Positions 1-9,160 of a stretch of DNA of 64,000 nucleotides are shown here, piece by piece. Positions within the stretch are counted from its first letter, which is position 1. Each line of letters begins with the position of its first letter. Both the position numbers and the translations under genes were made by a program. The notes below the pieces were generated by a model. That model worked only from the letters and a program-made list of their open reading frames with translations, was not told the origin of the DNA and did no database searches. This DNA is from Nostoc sp. MG11 (GTDB lineage Bacteria > Cyanobacteriota > Cyanobacteriia > Cyanobacteriales > Nostocaceae). The DNA is taken from positions 1-64,000 of the forward strand of contig NZ_JACXXN010000015.1 of assembly GCF_014904695.1 (NCBI RefSeq). Reading direction: 5' to 3'.

Positions 1-553
1 GGGGTTGATAGCCAATAATTAAAGAACCAGTCGGAAATCGATAATCCTGAGCGATTTCGGCAACGCTACGACCAGCAACATAGCAATTGTTTGGGATAGC
101 AAGTTTTAGTACCTCAATCTGTCCCTGCTCAAAATGCATCATTGATTCTACTTGAGGATACTCAATGGCATTTACCATTGTTGAAACTGCTAGTTCAACG
201 GTACTGATGATATGGTTAGCTCCAGCTATACGCAGCGGTTCAGCAAAATCGGGGTGGCGCATCCGAGTCAGAAGATGGGGAACGCCGTAGTGCTTAGCAA
301 GAGTTACCATTGCCAAGTTTAAAGCATCACTTCTCAGGACAGCTGCCAAAGAGCCTGCTTTGCGAATCCCAGCTTCTAACAATACTTCTGTACTCACAGC
401 ACTGCCTTCAAAAGCCATTGCCCCCACTTGTTCACGGGCATAGCGGCAAGCGGTAGGATCGATATCAATTACGGTAACAGTATGCCCTAGTTCTATCAGT
501 TTTTGCGCTAAACTTAAGCCCACTAAACCTGCTCCACCTATGAGTACGTACAT
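1..553 (-). CDS. TrkA-type NAD-binding (RCK) potassium-transport regulatory protein, 3'-truncated by window edge
   Basis: Reading leftwards from ATG at 553, the first 184 residues are visible and the frame is still open at base 1. The N-terminus has the Rossmann glycine motif GGAGLVGLSLA after the first beta-strand and an acidic pair (VIDIDP) ending strand 2, as in TrkA_N/RCK domains that bind NAD(H) and gate K+ channels or Kef/Trk antiporters. The linker (LAVSTMVNAIE, about residues 132-142) leads into the start of a TrkA_C domain. No transmembrane segment precedes it, so it is either a free-standing RCK subunit or a regulator of a channel encoded beyond the edge. It sits beside stress and cation-transport genes, consistent with ion homeostasis. 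The substrate is not determinable. Confidence 0.85.
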   Translation of the reverse strand, partial: MYVLIGGAGLVGLSLAQKLIELGHTVTVIDIDPTACRYAREQVGAMAFEGSAVSTEVLLEAGIRKAGSLAAVLRSDALNLAMVTLAKHYGVPHLLTRMRHPDFAEPLRIAGANHIISTVELAVSTMVNAIEYPQVESMMHFEQGQIEVLKLAIPNNCYVAGRSVAEIAQDYRFPTGSLIIGYQP

Positions 554-703
554 GGCTATTCTTAATGCTCTTTGACTTGCTACTTCAGTTTACAGGTTAG
601 CAAAAGATTGAATAGCTGAGTGCCATTCGGGTAAGCACACGATTCATTTCGAGGAAAATACATAAACTTACGTTAAACGCGGAGGTTACACCTCCAAGGT
701 GAT

Positions 704-1984
704 TTAGGAATGGCTCATAAGCGGTAATTTAATCTGGAACGTCGAGCCTTTATCCTCATTGCTCATCACATGAATGTGACCGCCATGAGCTTGGACAATT
801 TGTTGAGCGATCGCTAATCCCAACCCAAATCCGCCGCTTTCTATTGCCCGTTCTGTATCAACTCGGTAGAAGCGATTGAAAATGTAAGGTAAATCTGCCT
901 CTGGAATTCCAATTCCAGTATCGATGACCTGAATTATTACCCGATCTGGGTGAGGTTCTAAGCGTAACCAGACAGTTCCACCAGACGGAGTGTATTTGCA
1001 GGCGTTGTTGAGCAAGTTTTCAACAGCTTGCCGCAGCAAATCGGGGTCAGCCCACAACTCAATGGGTTGTTCTGGTAAATGGCTGATCAATTGGAGCGAG
1101 ACTTTTGCAGCTTGAGTATTGTAATAAACAGCTAAATTCTCTAGCAAGCTATTAAGATTAACCTTTTTGAGAGATTCGGGAGTTAATTTTCCCTGATGCC
1201 GAGCCAACAGCAGTAGGTTATTGACTAAGGTACTCATCGACTTGGCACTATCAATGATATTTTCTAGTGAGGGATGGATTTGGGGACGATCTGCCGCCAT
1301 TAGTCGCCCGACTTGAGCATTAGTCAAAATCGCAGAAAGAGGCGATCGCAATTCATGGGAGGCATCTGATGTAAAGCGTTGCAGCTGGTTATAAGCTTCC
1401 TGAACTGGCTGCATCGCTATGCCACCAAGTACCCAACCTGTAAGTCCAATAAACCCCAGTGCTACAGGCACAGCCAGCGTCAACATTAACCGAAATTCTC
1501 TGAGATCGTTTTGAGTTTCTGTAAGTGGAATAGCCACCTGAAGATAGCCGATTACCGAATTTCCTCCTTGAACAGGCAGCGTGACTTGACGAAGCCAAAG
1601 CGTTTGGTTTGTAAAGGGGTCAACGGACTTAATTGTAAGAAACTCAGATGATGTTTGTAACTGCTCTGAAGGTGGAGTACCAAAAAACCGCTTGAGTTTG
1701 CCATTTGGGTCATACCAGCGAGCATAGACCAGTTCGACATCAGCGGGGTGAGAACCACTACCCAATAGCGGTATATTGCTCAGATCGACTTGTTTGCGTC
1801 TTTGGTAGAGCCGATACTGGGAACTTGCTGCCATTATCTCTGCTCTTTTATAAAGCAGTTGGTCTAATGCTTTGAATTTGTCTTTAACCTCAAGGTTATA
1901 AATCACCCCAGCAAAGAGAACGAGAATGCACCCCATCGAAAGGGTAAACCAACGAGCTAAGTTACGACGACTGCTGTTAAACAC
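704..1984 (-). CDS. sensor histidine kinase of an OmpR-type two-component system
   Basis: This 426-residue inner-membrane kinase starts at a GTG and lies 10 bp downstream of the response-regulator gene, so the two are an operon. There is a transmembrane segment at about residues 12-30, an extracytoplasmic sensor region to about 165, and a second membrane segment at 167-190. The HisKA domain has the phospho-acceptor His210 in [15 protein letters not shown]. The ATPase domain has the N box ([10 protein letters not shown]), G1 (DTGIGIP), the F box and G2 (GGFGLGLAI). It presumably autophosphorylates and passes phosphate to the neighbouring regulator. The architecture resembles cyanobacterial RppB/NrsS-like sensors, but I do not assign a signal. 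The gene appears intact. Confidence 0.93.
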   Translation of the reverse strand: MFNSSRRNLARWFTLSMGCILVLFAGVIYNLEVKDKFKALDQLLYKRAEIMAASSQYRLYQRRKQVDLSNIPLLGSGSHPADVELVYARWYDPNGKLKRFFGTPPSEQLQTSSEFLTIKSVDPFTNQTLWLRQVTLPVQGGNSVIGYLQVAIPLTETQNDLREFRLMLTLAVPVALGFIGLTGWVLGGIAMQPVQEAYNQLQRFTSDASHELRSPLSAILTNAQVGRLMAADRPQIHPSLENIIDSAKSMSTLVNNLLLLARHQGKLTPESLKKVNLNSLLENLAVYYNTQAAKVSLQLISHLPEQPIELWADPDLLRQAVENLLNNACKYTPSGGTVWLRLEPHPDRVIIQVIDTGIGIPEADLPYIFNRFYRVDTERAIESGGFGLGLAIAQQIVQAHGGHIHVMSNEDKGSTFQIKLPLMSHS

Positions 1985-1994
1985 AACTTAAATT

Positions 1995-2675
1995 TCAAGA
2001 TGATTCTGGAGGGTTGAGGCGATAGCCCATACCATACATGGTTTCAATCCAATCGGCTGCTGCTACTGTCTGCAAACGTTGGCGAAGTTTACGAACTAGA
2101 ACAGTGATCGCATTACTCTCTGGTTCAGTACCCCACTCCCATACGGCTTGCTCAATTTGGTTACGAGTCAGGACTTGTCGGGGATGACGCATGAAGTACT
2201 CTAGCAACTGAAATTCCTGGGTGGAAAGGGAGACAATCGCCCCTTGTCGCTCCAAAAGTAGTGTATCGAGATGAAGTTGCAGGTCTGCCAAGCATAGGGT
2301 GTCTCCTTGCCAGAGGGGCGATCGCCTCCTCAATGCTCGTACTCGTGCCATGAACTCCACAATATCAATCGGTTTAACTAGATAGTCATCTGCTCCTGCA
2401 TCTAATCCCGTTACCTTATCGGGTGTAGTATCTTTTGCGGTGATCATTAATACTGGAGCGGTTTTCCCCGCAGCCCGATACTGTTGACACAGACTTACCC
2501 CACTAATCCGAGGTAACATCCAATCCAAGATCAACAGGTCATATTCTTTTTCAGCCAAAAGCCATTGAGCAGTTTCTCCATCCTTGACGCCATCGACGTT
2601 ATGTCCTGCCTGGGAGAGAAGCGTTTGCAGTGGCATTAATTGCTTTGGATCATCCTCCGCTAGTAAGATTTTCAT
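1995..2675 (-). CDS. OmpR/PhoB-family response regulator
   Basis: The protein has 226 residues. I start it at the ATG of MKILLAEDD (2675), preceded by AAAGG; an upstream extension adds 15 unlikely residues. The receiver domain has acidic pocket D8/D9, phospho-acceptor Asp51 (ILDWMLP), Thr79 and Lys101 (YLVKP). A winged-helix Trans_reg_C domain follows (STQEFQLLEYFMRHP, then VLVRKLRQRL). It should bind direct repeats at target promoters when phosphorylated by the kinase encoded immediately downstream. It resembles RppA/NrsR-type cyanobacterial regulators. Repeat arrays suited to such a regulator lie between the divergent stress genes at about 4.30-4.41 kb. Confidence 0.93.
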   Translation of the reverse strand: MKILLAEDDPKQLMPLQTLLSQAGHNVDGVKDGETAQWLLAEKEYDLLILDWMLPRISGVSLCQQYRAAGKTAPVLMITAKDTTPDKVTGLDAGADDYLVKPIDIVEFMARVRALRRRSPLWQGDTLCLADLQLHLDTLLLERQGAIVSLSTQEFQLLEYFMRHPRQVLTRNQIEQAVWEWGTEPESNAITVLVRKLRQRLQTVAAADWIETMYGMGYRLNPPESS

Positions 2676-2815
2676 TACCTTTATGCACTTGAGCTTATTA
2701 AGAATAATGCATTGAAGCAATTTGAACGTCTTTCATCAGTGAGATTTTAGAGAATTGTCTACCTTTTACGATATAGATAAAGCATGACAAACACAAAAAC
2801 AGAGGTGGGTGTAGT

Positions 2816-3202
2816 GTGTGGCGTCTTAGCAAACGTTGGCTGCAAGGGCTGGGATTAGAGTTTTGGTTGCCTCTACCATTGGTAGCGGTTGTGTTTTGGC
2901 TTGGCTGTAGTTTCTTGGCTGCTCAAGAGTTAAGCCAATCTTACTCTACCGAAAAAAAACTTCAGTCAGATACCCAACTTGAAGCACGTCTATCAGTTAA
3001 CGTGTTGCTTATTAACGCCGTCGTCAACCGAACTAAGAAGATTACTCAGGTTGAAGTGGAAACAGCAGACCCCATTCTGAAGCGATTGGAATTAGAACTA
3101 CCAACGATAGAATTCAGCCAGATAGAAGCGACAATTGCCCAAGAACTAGGGCTACCCAGTCAGGATGTGAGGAAGTTAGTGCGATATGAAATTGTGGAAT
3201 AA
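2816..3202 (+). CDS. small single-pass membrane protein of unknown function
   Basis: This 128-residue protein is divergent from the response-regulator operon. GTG at 2816 is preceded by GAGGTG, and an ATG at 2784 is out of frame. A hydrophobic segment at about residues 15-36 is followed by a hydrophilic domain with a basic/acidic mix ending in a predicted helix (IEATIAQELGLPSQDVRKL). I recognise the sequence type as a conserved cyanobacterial hypothetical protein but know no function. Its position, head-to-head with the two-component pair and sharing a 140-bp promoter region, suggests co-regulation or a role in the same signalling pathway; that is inference only. Confidence 0.7.
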   Translation: MWRLSKRWLQGLGLEFWLPLPLVAVVFWLGCSFLAAQELSQSYSTEKKLQSDTQLEARLSVNVLLINAVVNRTKKITQVEVETADPILKRLELELPTIEFSQIEATIAQELGLPSQDVRKLVRYEIVE

Positions 3203-3287
3203 CATTGAGCCGATTTCAGGCTAGTACAGTACAGCGGAGATTGACTATAGTTGAAAAAAGTTATAAAAGCTGACTATATAAACTTTC

Positions 3288-3731
3288 TTACCTCCTATCT
3301 TCAATGTGTTCAGCCTTGGTTTTCAATGTTTGGTTCATGGCTTCAAACCCTTGGCGAACATCGGTATTTAATCGGCGAGCCAGCAGAGGTACAAGTAAGC
3401 CCTTGAAAGATTCTTGCTGAATGAAGCGAACGCGATCGCTTGCTAACGGCTCAATGATAAAGCTGTGTTCTCCGTCAAATAGCCCTGGTATCAAGAAATG
3501 CCCTAACCAGCGTAATTTGCGATTTGGTTCTACCGTAAGAATTGTAGGTCGAAAGGTTATGCCATCTGTACCCGGAGGCTGAAAGTGAACGGTAAGCTTC
3601 GCCCCCTCACTCAGTGAGCCACTAATTTGACGAATAAACAAATTCCATTTTGGAAAACTGGCAAAGTCAGTGAGTAAGTTCCAAACCCGACTATCCGGTG
3701 CTTGAATTTCAATTTCAGTGTAAATTTTCAT
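3288..3731 (-). CDS. SRPBCC (polyketide cyclase/START-like) protein
   Basis: The 147-residue protein starts at ATG 3731. The helix-grip pattern is clear: an opening strand (IYTEIEIQAP), the helix SRVWNLLTDFASFPKWN, then alternating strands (GAKLTVHFQPPG, RKLRWLGHFLIPGLFDGEHSF), and a long C-terminal helix. Proteins of this family bind hydrophobic ligands in a deep cavity; none of the residues identifies the ligand. It stands alone between the two-component block and the universal stress gene on the same strand, with about 80 bp separating it from the latter. It is probably cytosolic because no signal peptide is present. Confidence 0.85.
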   Translation of the reverse strand: MKIYTEIEIQAPDSRVWNLLTDFASFPKWNLFIRQISGSLSEGAKLTVHFQPPGTDGITFRPTILTVEPNRKLRWLGHFLIPGLFDGEHSFIIEPLASDRVRFIQQESFKGLLVPLLARRLNTDVRQGFEAMNQTLKTKAEHIEDRR

Positions 3732-3813
3732 GGGTGTGGCTTAATAGGAAAACCAGAATAAAACGGCTATTCCTGCCAATAAGAAGCTGATGTATAAAGC
3801 CCCTGTAAAAAAA

Positions 3814-4242
3814 CTACTGACCTTGAACCACCAGGACAGAACATGGAGCATGATGAACAACGTGATTGCTCACACTTCCAACTATAAGTTCAGCAAATCC
3901 TTTAAGCCCTCTGCGACCAAGCACAATCAAATCCGCTCCCCAAGTCCGAGCTAAATTACAGATGTTAGTTCCAGGATCACCTGTGTGATAGCTGAATTCT
4001 GCGGTAACACCCTGGTTTTTCGCCTTCTGACAGTAAAACTGGAGTAAACCTTGTGCCTGTTGTGTTTGTATTTCTTCTAGTTCTGCTAAGTTCAAAGTGG
4101 CTTGACTAGAAGCTGTCAGGTTAATGCTGTGACCAATCATCAAATGAGCAGCGTCTTTTTGGGCTAACTCAAGTGCTTTTGCAAACACTGTTGCAGTAGC
4201 AGGCGAATCATCAAGCGCCACCAAAATCTTTTTAAAGCTCAT
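3814..4242 (-). CDS. universal stress protein (UspA family)
   Basis: The 142-residue protein starts at ATG 4242, five to six bases behind a good GGAGGTG site; a TTG four codons upstream is less likely. It has the Usp fold with N-terminal ILVALDDS and the C-terminal nucleotide-binding signature G-2X-G-9X-G-(S/T), seen as GRRGLKGFAELIVGS. It is therefore of the ATP-binding class. It is transcribed divergently from the YflT-like stress gene across a 396-bp region containing regularly spaced TTCAC repeats. The context (two-component system, cation ATPase, Mg transporter) points to a general or ionic stress response. Confidence 0.92.
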   Translation of the reverse strand: MSFKKILVALDDSPATATVFAKALELAQKDAAHLMIGHSINLTASSQATLNLAELEEIQTQQAQGLLQFYCQKAKNQGVTAEFSYHTGDPGTNICNLARTWGADLIVLGRRGLKGFAELIVGSVSNHVVHHAPCSVLVVQGQ

Positions 4243-4301
4243 ACACACCTCCAATAATTAATTACTTCATTCCCATACGTTGTCTTTGAGCTTGAAGGAT
4301 A

Positions 4302-4413
4302 AATGTGATTTAAAAGTGAAATGTGAGTAGATTGAAGTTTCCCGCTCACAAGGAGATAAGCAATAGGAGTGAATTCCTAGTAAAAAAATTATTCACTTTT
4401 CATTCACATTCAT
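4302..4413. promoter_or_regulatory. divergent regulatory region with 11-bp-phased TTCAC repeats
   Basis: The 396-bp gap between the universal stress gene and the gene at 4639 holds two matching arrays. On the plus strand, 4392-4413 reads TTCACTTTTCA then TTCACATTCAT, a direct repeat of 11 bp. On the minus strand, 4302-4327 reads TCACATTTCACTTTTAAATC, the same motif facing the other gene. Direct repeats with 10-11 bp phasing are typical binding sites of OmpR-family regulators, and such a regulator is encoded 1.6 kb away. Regulation by that protein is inference. Confidence 0.45.
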
Positions 4414-4638
4414 GAGCAATCCTGGAATAGAAGGATGTTCACTGAAACGACAAAGCAAAACTGGCGTGCCATTACCCTTTACCTGTAGCAAGAAGTTCGA
4501 CAGATCTTATTGCTGTTATTTATGGCAGTCATTCTAAATGCACGGTTCAGGCTCACACTACGAAACTATAGTTTCTTACTACTTCGAGATTATTAATCCT
4601 TCCTTTTAAACTTACTCATTTTTATAGGAGACGTTGTT

Positions 4639-5181
4639 ATGAATTCCAGTCCAGTTAAACATGCGCTCGGCATCATTTCTACCCGTCAGGCTGTAACACA
4701 GGTGCTTGATGAACTTAGAGAAATTGACTTTCCCATAAAGAAAATTTCTGTGTTCAATATGAACTCTGAACACGAAAAGTCACGCAAGTATGCTGATGCG
4801 AGTAATCATACTATTACTCCTATCGAGGGTGCTAAAACAGGCGCAGTTACAGGAGGAACAGCCGGAGGCGTCCTTGCACTAACAGCCGGACTTGGTGCAT
4901 TAGTGATTCCTGGTGTTGGGCCTGTATTAGCGGTTGAATCTGTACTGGCTACCCTGCTAGCAGGTGGGGCAAGTGCAACATTTGGTGGTCTTTATGGTGC
5001 ATTTCTAGGTTGGTTTGCTCCAGAAAGGCTAGTTAGACTCAATCACCCATCCACATCTCAAGAAGAATTTTTAGTAACGCTAGAGGGAACAGCGGATGAA
5101 ATCCGGCAAGCAAAATACATTCTACGTTACCGGGGTGTGCGAGAGTGGCATGTTTGTGAACTTAAAAAAAGATTTTCATAA
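4639..5181 (+). CDS. YflT/general-stress-17M-like protein with glycine-zipper core
   Basis: The 180-residue protein starts at ATG 4639 behind AGGAGA. The N-terminal ferredoxin-like half (GIISTRQAVTQVLDELRE) resembles the general stress protein 17M/YflT domain. Residues about 65-130 form a glycine- and alanine-rich hydrophobic stretch (GAKTGAVTGGTAGGVLAL) typical of glycine-zipper membrane-associating segments. The C-terminal part repeats an alpha/beta pattern (FLVTLEGTADEIRQAKYIL). The function is unknown; homologues are stress-induced. It is followed after 42 bp by the cation ATPase on the same strand, so the two probably form a transcription unit driven from the repeat-bearing region upstream. 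Confidence 0.75.
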   Translation: MNSSPVKHALGIISTRQAVTQVLDELREIDFPIKKISVFNMNSEHEKSRKYADASNHTITPIEGAKTGAVTGGTAGGVLALTAGLGALVIPGVGPVLAVESVLATLLAGGASATFGGLYGAFLGWFAPERLVRLNHPSTSQEEFLVTLEGTADEIRQAKYILRYRGVREWHVCELKKRFS

Positions 5182-5223
5182 TAACGCTTTCAGGAAAACG
5201 GTTATTTTAATTTGGAGCCAGAG

Positions 5224-7977
5224 ATGACAGCAAATGCGATCGCTAAAAATACTTTTCCTGAGTCAACAAAAGATTTACAGAATTATCAATGGCATACTCT
5301 CGCTGAACAACAAGTTGTGCAAACCTTAGCCAGCCATTCTGAAGCAGGTTTGACTCATGAAGAAGCTGCCAAGCGACACCAGCAGATGGGCCCAAATCAA
5401 CTGACTAGTAAAGGTGGTAAAAGTCCTTGGCTACGATTTCTAGAGCAATTTAATGAACCACTGCTGTATATTTTGCTAGCGGCGGGAGTAGTGACGCTGC
5501 TGCTTCAAGATTGGATAGATGCGGGAGTAATTTTTGCTGTCATCCTAATTAACGTCATCATTGGCTATATTCAAGAATCTAAAGCAGAAGACGCGATCGC
5601 TGCTCTGTCTGAAGTTGTCACTACCGAAGCAACTGTGATTCGTGGGGGTGAAAAAACTCGTCTGGCTTCGATTGGGCTAGTTCCCGGTGATTTGGTGCAG
5701 CTAGCATCTGGAGATAAAGTGCCTGCGGATCTACGGCTGTTAAGTTTGCGTGAGTTGCAAGTTGACGAGTCTGCGTTAACAGGAGAATCTGTTGCGGTCG
5801 AGAAAGCAACAGGATTGCTGGATATGGAGACACCGTTAGCTGAACGAACCAATATGGCGTATGCAGGAAGTCTCGTCACGTTTGGACAGGGAGAAGGTAT
5901 GGTAGTGGCGATCGCAAATGCCACTGAAACCGGTCGCATCTCGCAATTACTTGAAGGCAGCACAGGTCTGAAAACACCGCTGACGCGAAAAATTGACAAG
6001 TTCAGCAAAACCTTACTTTACGTCATCTTAGGTTTGGCAGCCCTGACATTTGCAGTCGGATTAGGACAGGGTGGCTCTTGGATTAATGTTTTTAAAGCGG
6101 CTGTAGCTCTGGTTGTCAGCGCGATTCCAGAAGGATTGCCTGCGATCGTTACAGTTACTTTGGCAATTGGAGTTTCCCGGATGGCGCGGCGTCACGCGAT
6201 TATTCGCAAGCTGCCTGCTGTTGAAGCCTTGGGAAGTACAACTGTTATCTGTTCTGACAAAACTGGAACTTTAACCGAGAATCAAATGACGGTTCAGGCG
6301 ATTTATGCGGGTGAGCAAAAATACAGTGTCAACGGTATTGGTTATGCTCCAGATGGTGAAATCTTAATGGATCAACAGCTCGTTGATCCCAATGCAGATG
6401 GACATGTTGCTCTACGAGAATGCCTAGAAGCAGGACTACTCTGCAATGATTCTCACATAGAATGGCGAGACGGACAATGGAGCGTGGTAGGAACCCCAAC
6501 CGAGGGAGCGTTGATTGCAGTCGCCCAAAAAGCAAGGTTAACGCAAGCTACCCTTGAGCAGGAGATGCCCAGAATAGACACCATTCCGTTTGAGTCGCAA
6601 TATCAGTACATGGCGACTTTGCATGAATTGGATGCAAAACGAAGGCTGAATGTTATTTATATCAAAGGTTCTGTGGAGGCGGTTCTCAAGCGCGCAGATC
6701 AAATGCTCGATACCCAAGGACAGCTTACTCCTCTCAATCCTGCGGCAGTAGAACAAGAAGTTGAACACATGGCAGAGCAAGGGTTACGGGTATTGGCATT
6801 TGCAAGAATTGAGGTGGCAGGAAATCGACAATCTTTGGCTCACACTGATATTGAGGATTCGCTGGTGTTTCTGGGACTCCAAGGGATGATTGATCCACCA
6901 CGCCAAGAAGCGATCGCCGCCATCCGTGCTTGCCAATCCGCAGGAATTCAGGTGAAGATGATCACTGGCGACCATGCATTAACAGCATTTGCGATCGCCC
7001 GCCAGATCGGAATTTGCTCGGCACAAGAACAGGTATTCACTGGACAGCAATTAGCTCAGATGGATGAGCAGGAACTAGCACAAGCGGCTGAGCAAAACAT
7101 GGTATTTGCGCGAGTTGCTCCAGAACAAAAGTTGCGTTTGGTGAAAGCCTTGCAGTCAAAGGGTGAAATCGTCGCCATGACTGGAGATGGAGTAAACGAT
7201 GCTCCGGCTCTCAAGCAAGCAGATATTGGTGTAGCTATGGGCATAGCAGGATCAGACGTTGCTAAAGAATCGGCTGACATGCTGCTAACTGATGACAATT
7301 TTGCCTCAATTGAGGCTGCTGTGGAAGAAGGACGTGCCGTTTACCGAAACTTGAGGAAGGCGATCGCTTTCATGCTGCCGATCAATGTTGGAGAATCTAT
7401 GACAATTTTGATTGCCATTTTACTAGCAACTGTTCTTCCCATCTTGCCGATACAAATTCTCTGGCTCAACATGGTCAGTTCAGTAGCGTTGATTGCTCCC
7501 CTCGCTTTTGAGCCAAAATCTGGACAGGTGATGCAGCAACCACCACGTAACCCCAACGAAAAACTTTTATCGGGTAGTCTACTTCAGCGCATCTTGGCGA
7601 TTTCCGTTTTTAATTGGGTGGTGATTTTTGGAATGTTTCAATGGACACTTCAAACTACAGGTAATGAAGCATTGGCGCGAACGATGGCGATTAATGCACT
7701 GGTAGCAGCAGAAGTCTTTTACCTCCTAAGTATCACCCAGTTTTTACCCTCCCTGTTTGCCAGGATTCAAGGTAAAAGCACCTCTGTGGCTTACGCTCCT
7801 GTGATCGGAATTGTGAGTGTAGTAATTTTACAATGTTTGTTTAGTCAGTGGAGTATCATGAATCAATTGTTTAATACAACACCTTTGACGTTTGCTCAAG
7901 CACTCATTTGTATAAGTGTAGGTTTGCCAATGGTACTTCTAACTCTCATCTTGCAACGCTTCGATCCGCTCAACTAG
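5224..7977 (+). CDS. P2-type cation-transporting ATPase (Ca2+/PMR1-like)
   Basis: The 917-residue protein starts at ATG 5224, just behind GGAG; a TTG four codons upstream is also possible. The order of domains is the N-terminal cation-ATPase domain, the first membrane hairpins, the actuator loop (LTGESVAV), the phosphorylation motif DKTGTLT with Asp345, the nucleotide-binding domain, the hinge TGDGVNDAP, and a C-terminal set of membrane helices. The membrane-4 motif AIPEGLPA is the signature of P2A/P2B pumps for Ca2+ or related divalent or Na+ ions. It exports cations across the plasma membrane using ATP. It lies downstream of the YflT-like stress gene and upstream of the Mg transporter remnant. 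It is complete. Confidence 0.93.
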   Translation: MTANAIAKNTFPESTKDLQNYQWHTLAEQQVVQTLASHSEAGLTHEEAAKRHQQMGPNQLTSKGGKSPWLRFLEQFNEPLLYILLAAGVVTLLLQDWIDAGVIFAVILINVIIGYIQESKAEDAIAALSEVVTTEATVIRGGEKTRLASIGLVPGDLVQLASGDKVPADLRLLSLRELQVDESALTGESVAVEKATGLLDMETPLAERTNMAYAGSLVTFGQGEGMVVAIANATETGRISQLLEGSTGLKTPLTRKIDKFSKTLLYVILGLAALTFAVGLGQGGSWINVFKAAVALVVSAIPEGLPAIVTVTLAIGVSRMARRHAIIRKLPAVEALGSTTVICSDKTGTLTENQMTVQAIYAGEQKYSVNGIGYAPDGEILMDQQLVDPNADGHVALRECLEAGLLCNDSHIEWRDGQWSVVGTPTEGALIAVAQKARLTQATLEQEMPRIDTIPFESQYQYMATLHELDAKRRLNVIYIKGSVEAVLKRADQMLDTQGQLTPLNPAAVEQEVEHMAEQGLRVLAFARIEVAGNRQSLAHTDIEDSLVFLGLQGMIDPPRQEAIAAIRACQSAGIQVKMITGDHALTAFAIARQIGICSAQEQVFTGQQLAQMDEQELAQAAEQNMVFARVAPEQKLRLVKALQSKGEIVAMTGDGVNDAPALKQADIGVAMGIAGSDVAKESADMLLTDDNFASIEAAVEEGRAVYRNLRKAIAFMLPINVGESMTILIAILLATVLPILPIQILWLNMVSSVALIAPLAFEPKSGQVMQQPPRNPNEKLLSGSLLQRILAISVFNWVVIFGMFQWTLQTTGNEALARTMAINALVAAEVFYLLSITQFLPSLFARIQGKSTSVAYAPVIGIVSVVILQCLFSQWSIMNQLFNTTPLTFAQALICISVGLPMVLLTLILQRFDPLN

Positions 7978-8059
7978 GTATCAAGTCCGCTTTCTCGCCA
8001 GACTTCGACCCAGAACCGAATGGCACTAAGAAAGGGTGGAACCCTCGCTAAGGCTGGGT

Positions 8060-8082
8060 GTAGGAGAAAATCTTTTCCCTAC
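8060..8082 (+). terminator. hairpin downstream of the cation ATPase
   Basis: In the 295-bp gap behind the ATPase, GTAGG-A-GAAA pairs with TTTC-CCTAC around a four-base loop (9 bp with one bulged A). No T-run follows, so it is at best a weak terminator or a processing hairpin. I saw no recognised Mg or Mn riboswitch motif in the remaining leader before the mgtE remnant. Confidence 0.35.
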
Positions 8083-8272
8083 TGACTGGCTCACTTCTTG
8101 ATTTTAAATCTAATTCTTGACCGTGCAAACCCTACCCTCCTTATACCCTTACACCCAAAAGCCTTGTGACTTATGGATTTGCCGAAAACGAGCGTGCCAT
8201 TTAGTGCTAAGGCTTTTAGTCAAAAATGTAACTTAACATTGTTCAGTATAAATCTTCATCAAGGAGGTGTCT

Positions 8273-9160
8273 TTGACTGAGAATCCACCTTCCTCTTCAC
8301 GGCAACAGAATGCGTCTCGGCAAGAACTTGTGGAGTTAGGGCGATCGCAACTCGAAGCATTGCTACAACAAGAAAACTTCCAGGGAGCAAAAGCTCTGTT
8401 AGTACCTGTACAACCTGTAGATATTGCTCAAGCTATTGAGGGTTTGCCAAAAGCTATGCAAGCTATAGCTTTCCGCTTACTTTCAAAACAAGAAGCCATC
8501 GAAGTCTATGGATATCTCGACTCTAGTGTCCAGCAGTCTTTGATTGCAGAATTGAGGCATCAAAAGGTTCTCGATATTGTCGAGCAGATGTCGCCTGATG
8601 ACCGAGCGCGACTATTTGACGAATTACCTGCTAAAATCGTCCGCCGACTACTGTAACAACTCAGTCCAGCTGAGCGCGAAGTCACCGCCCTACTTCTAGG
8701 CTACAAAGAGGGTACTGCTGGGCGGATCATGACTACAGAATATCTTTCTGTGAAAGAGGGTTTAACGATTAGCCAAGCCATCGAGCGGGTTCGCGTTTTA
8801 GCTAGTGCCGCCGAAATCATCTATTATCTTTATGTGACTGATGGAAAGCGCCGTCTTAAAGGAACTGTTTCTTTTAAAGATTTGGTGATTGCTCAGCCAG
8901 AACAAATGCTGGGTGAAATTATGACCCGCGATGTAGTGTTTGTTCACACAGATACAGACCAAGAAGAAGTAGCACGAATCATTCAACACTACGATTTAGT
9001 AGCTGTGCCTGTGGTGGATACAGAACAGCGTCTAGTTGGCATTGTCACCGTTGATGACGTGCTTGATGTTATGGAGCAAGAAACTACCGAGATATTTATG
9101 CTTTGGGTGTTATGGAGCAAGAAACTACCGAGGATATTTATGCTTTGGGTGGTGTAGAAG
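8273..9160 (+). pseudogene. mgtE: MgtE-type Mg2+ transporter, broken (nonsense, duplication, IS truncation)
   Basis: The start is probably TTG 8273 behind AAGGAGG. The N-terminal MgtE domain (QALPKAMQAIAF-like helices, MSPDDRARLFDELP) and the two CBS domains (VVFVHTDTDQEEVARIIQ, VPVVDTEQRLVGIVTVDD) are well preserved. Three lesions are visible. An in-frame TAA at 8654-8656 falls between LL and QLSPAERE. A 41/42-bp tandem duplication at 9068-9150 shifts the frame. The entire C-terminal membrane pore is missing because an IS4 element begins at 9161. MgtE normally is a Mg2+-gated channel of about 450 residues. Without the pore this copy cannot transport. Its soluble part alone might be translated from either side of the stop. 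Confidence 0.88.
9068..9150 (+). repeat. 41/42-bp tandem duplication inside mgtE
   Basis: Positions 9068-9108 and 9109-9150 are near-identical and start with GTTATGGAGCAAGAAACTAC. The first copy lacks one G (ACCGAGATAT versus ACCGAGGATAT). The second copy carries the frame expected for MgtE (TTEDIYALGGVEA), so the first copy is the extra one. Confidence 0.9.

Noticed and set aside
7978-8272. Magnesium or manganese riboswitch in front of mgtE
   Set aside because: A hairpin is present, but I could not match the conserved cores of the M-box or the yybP-ykoY motif.
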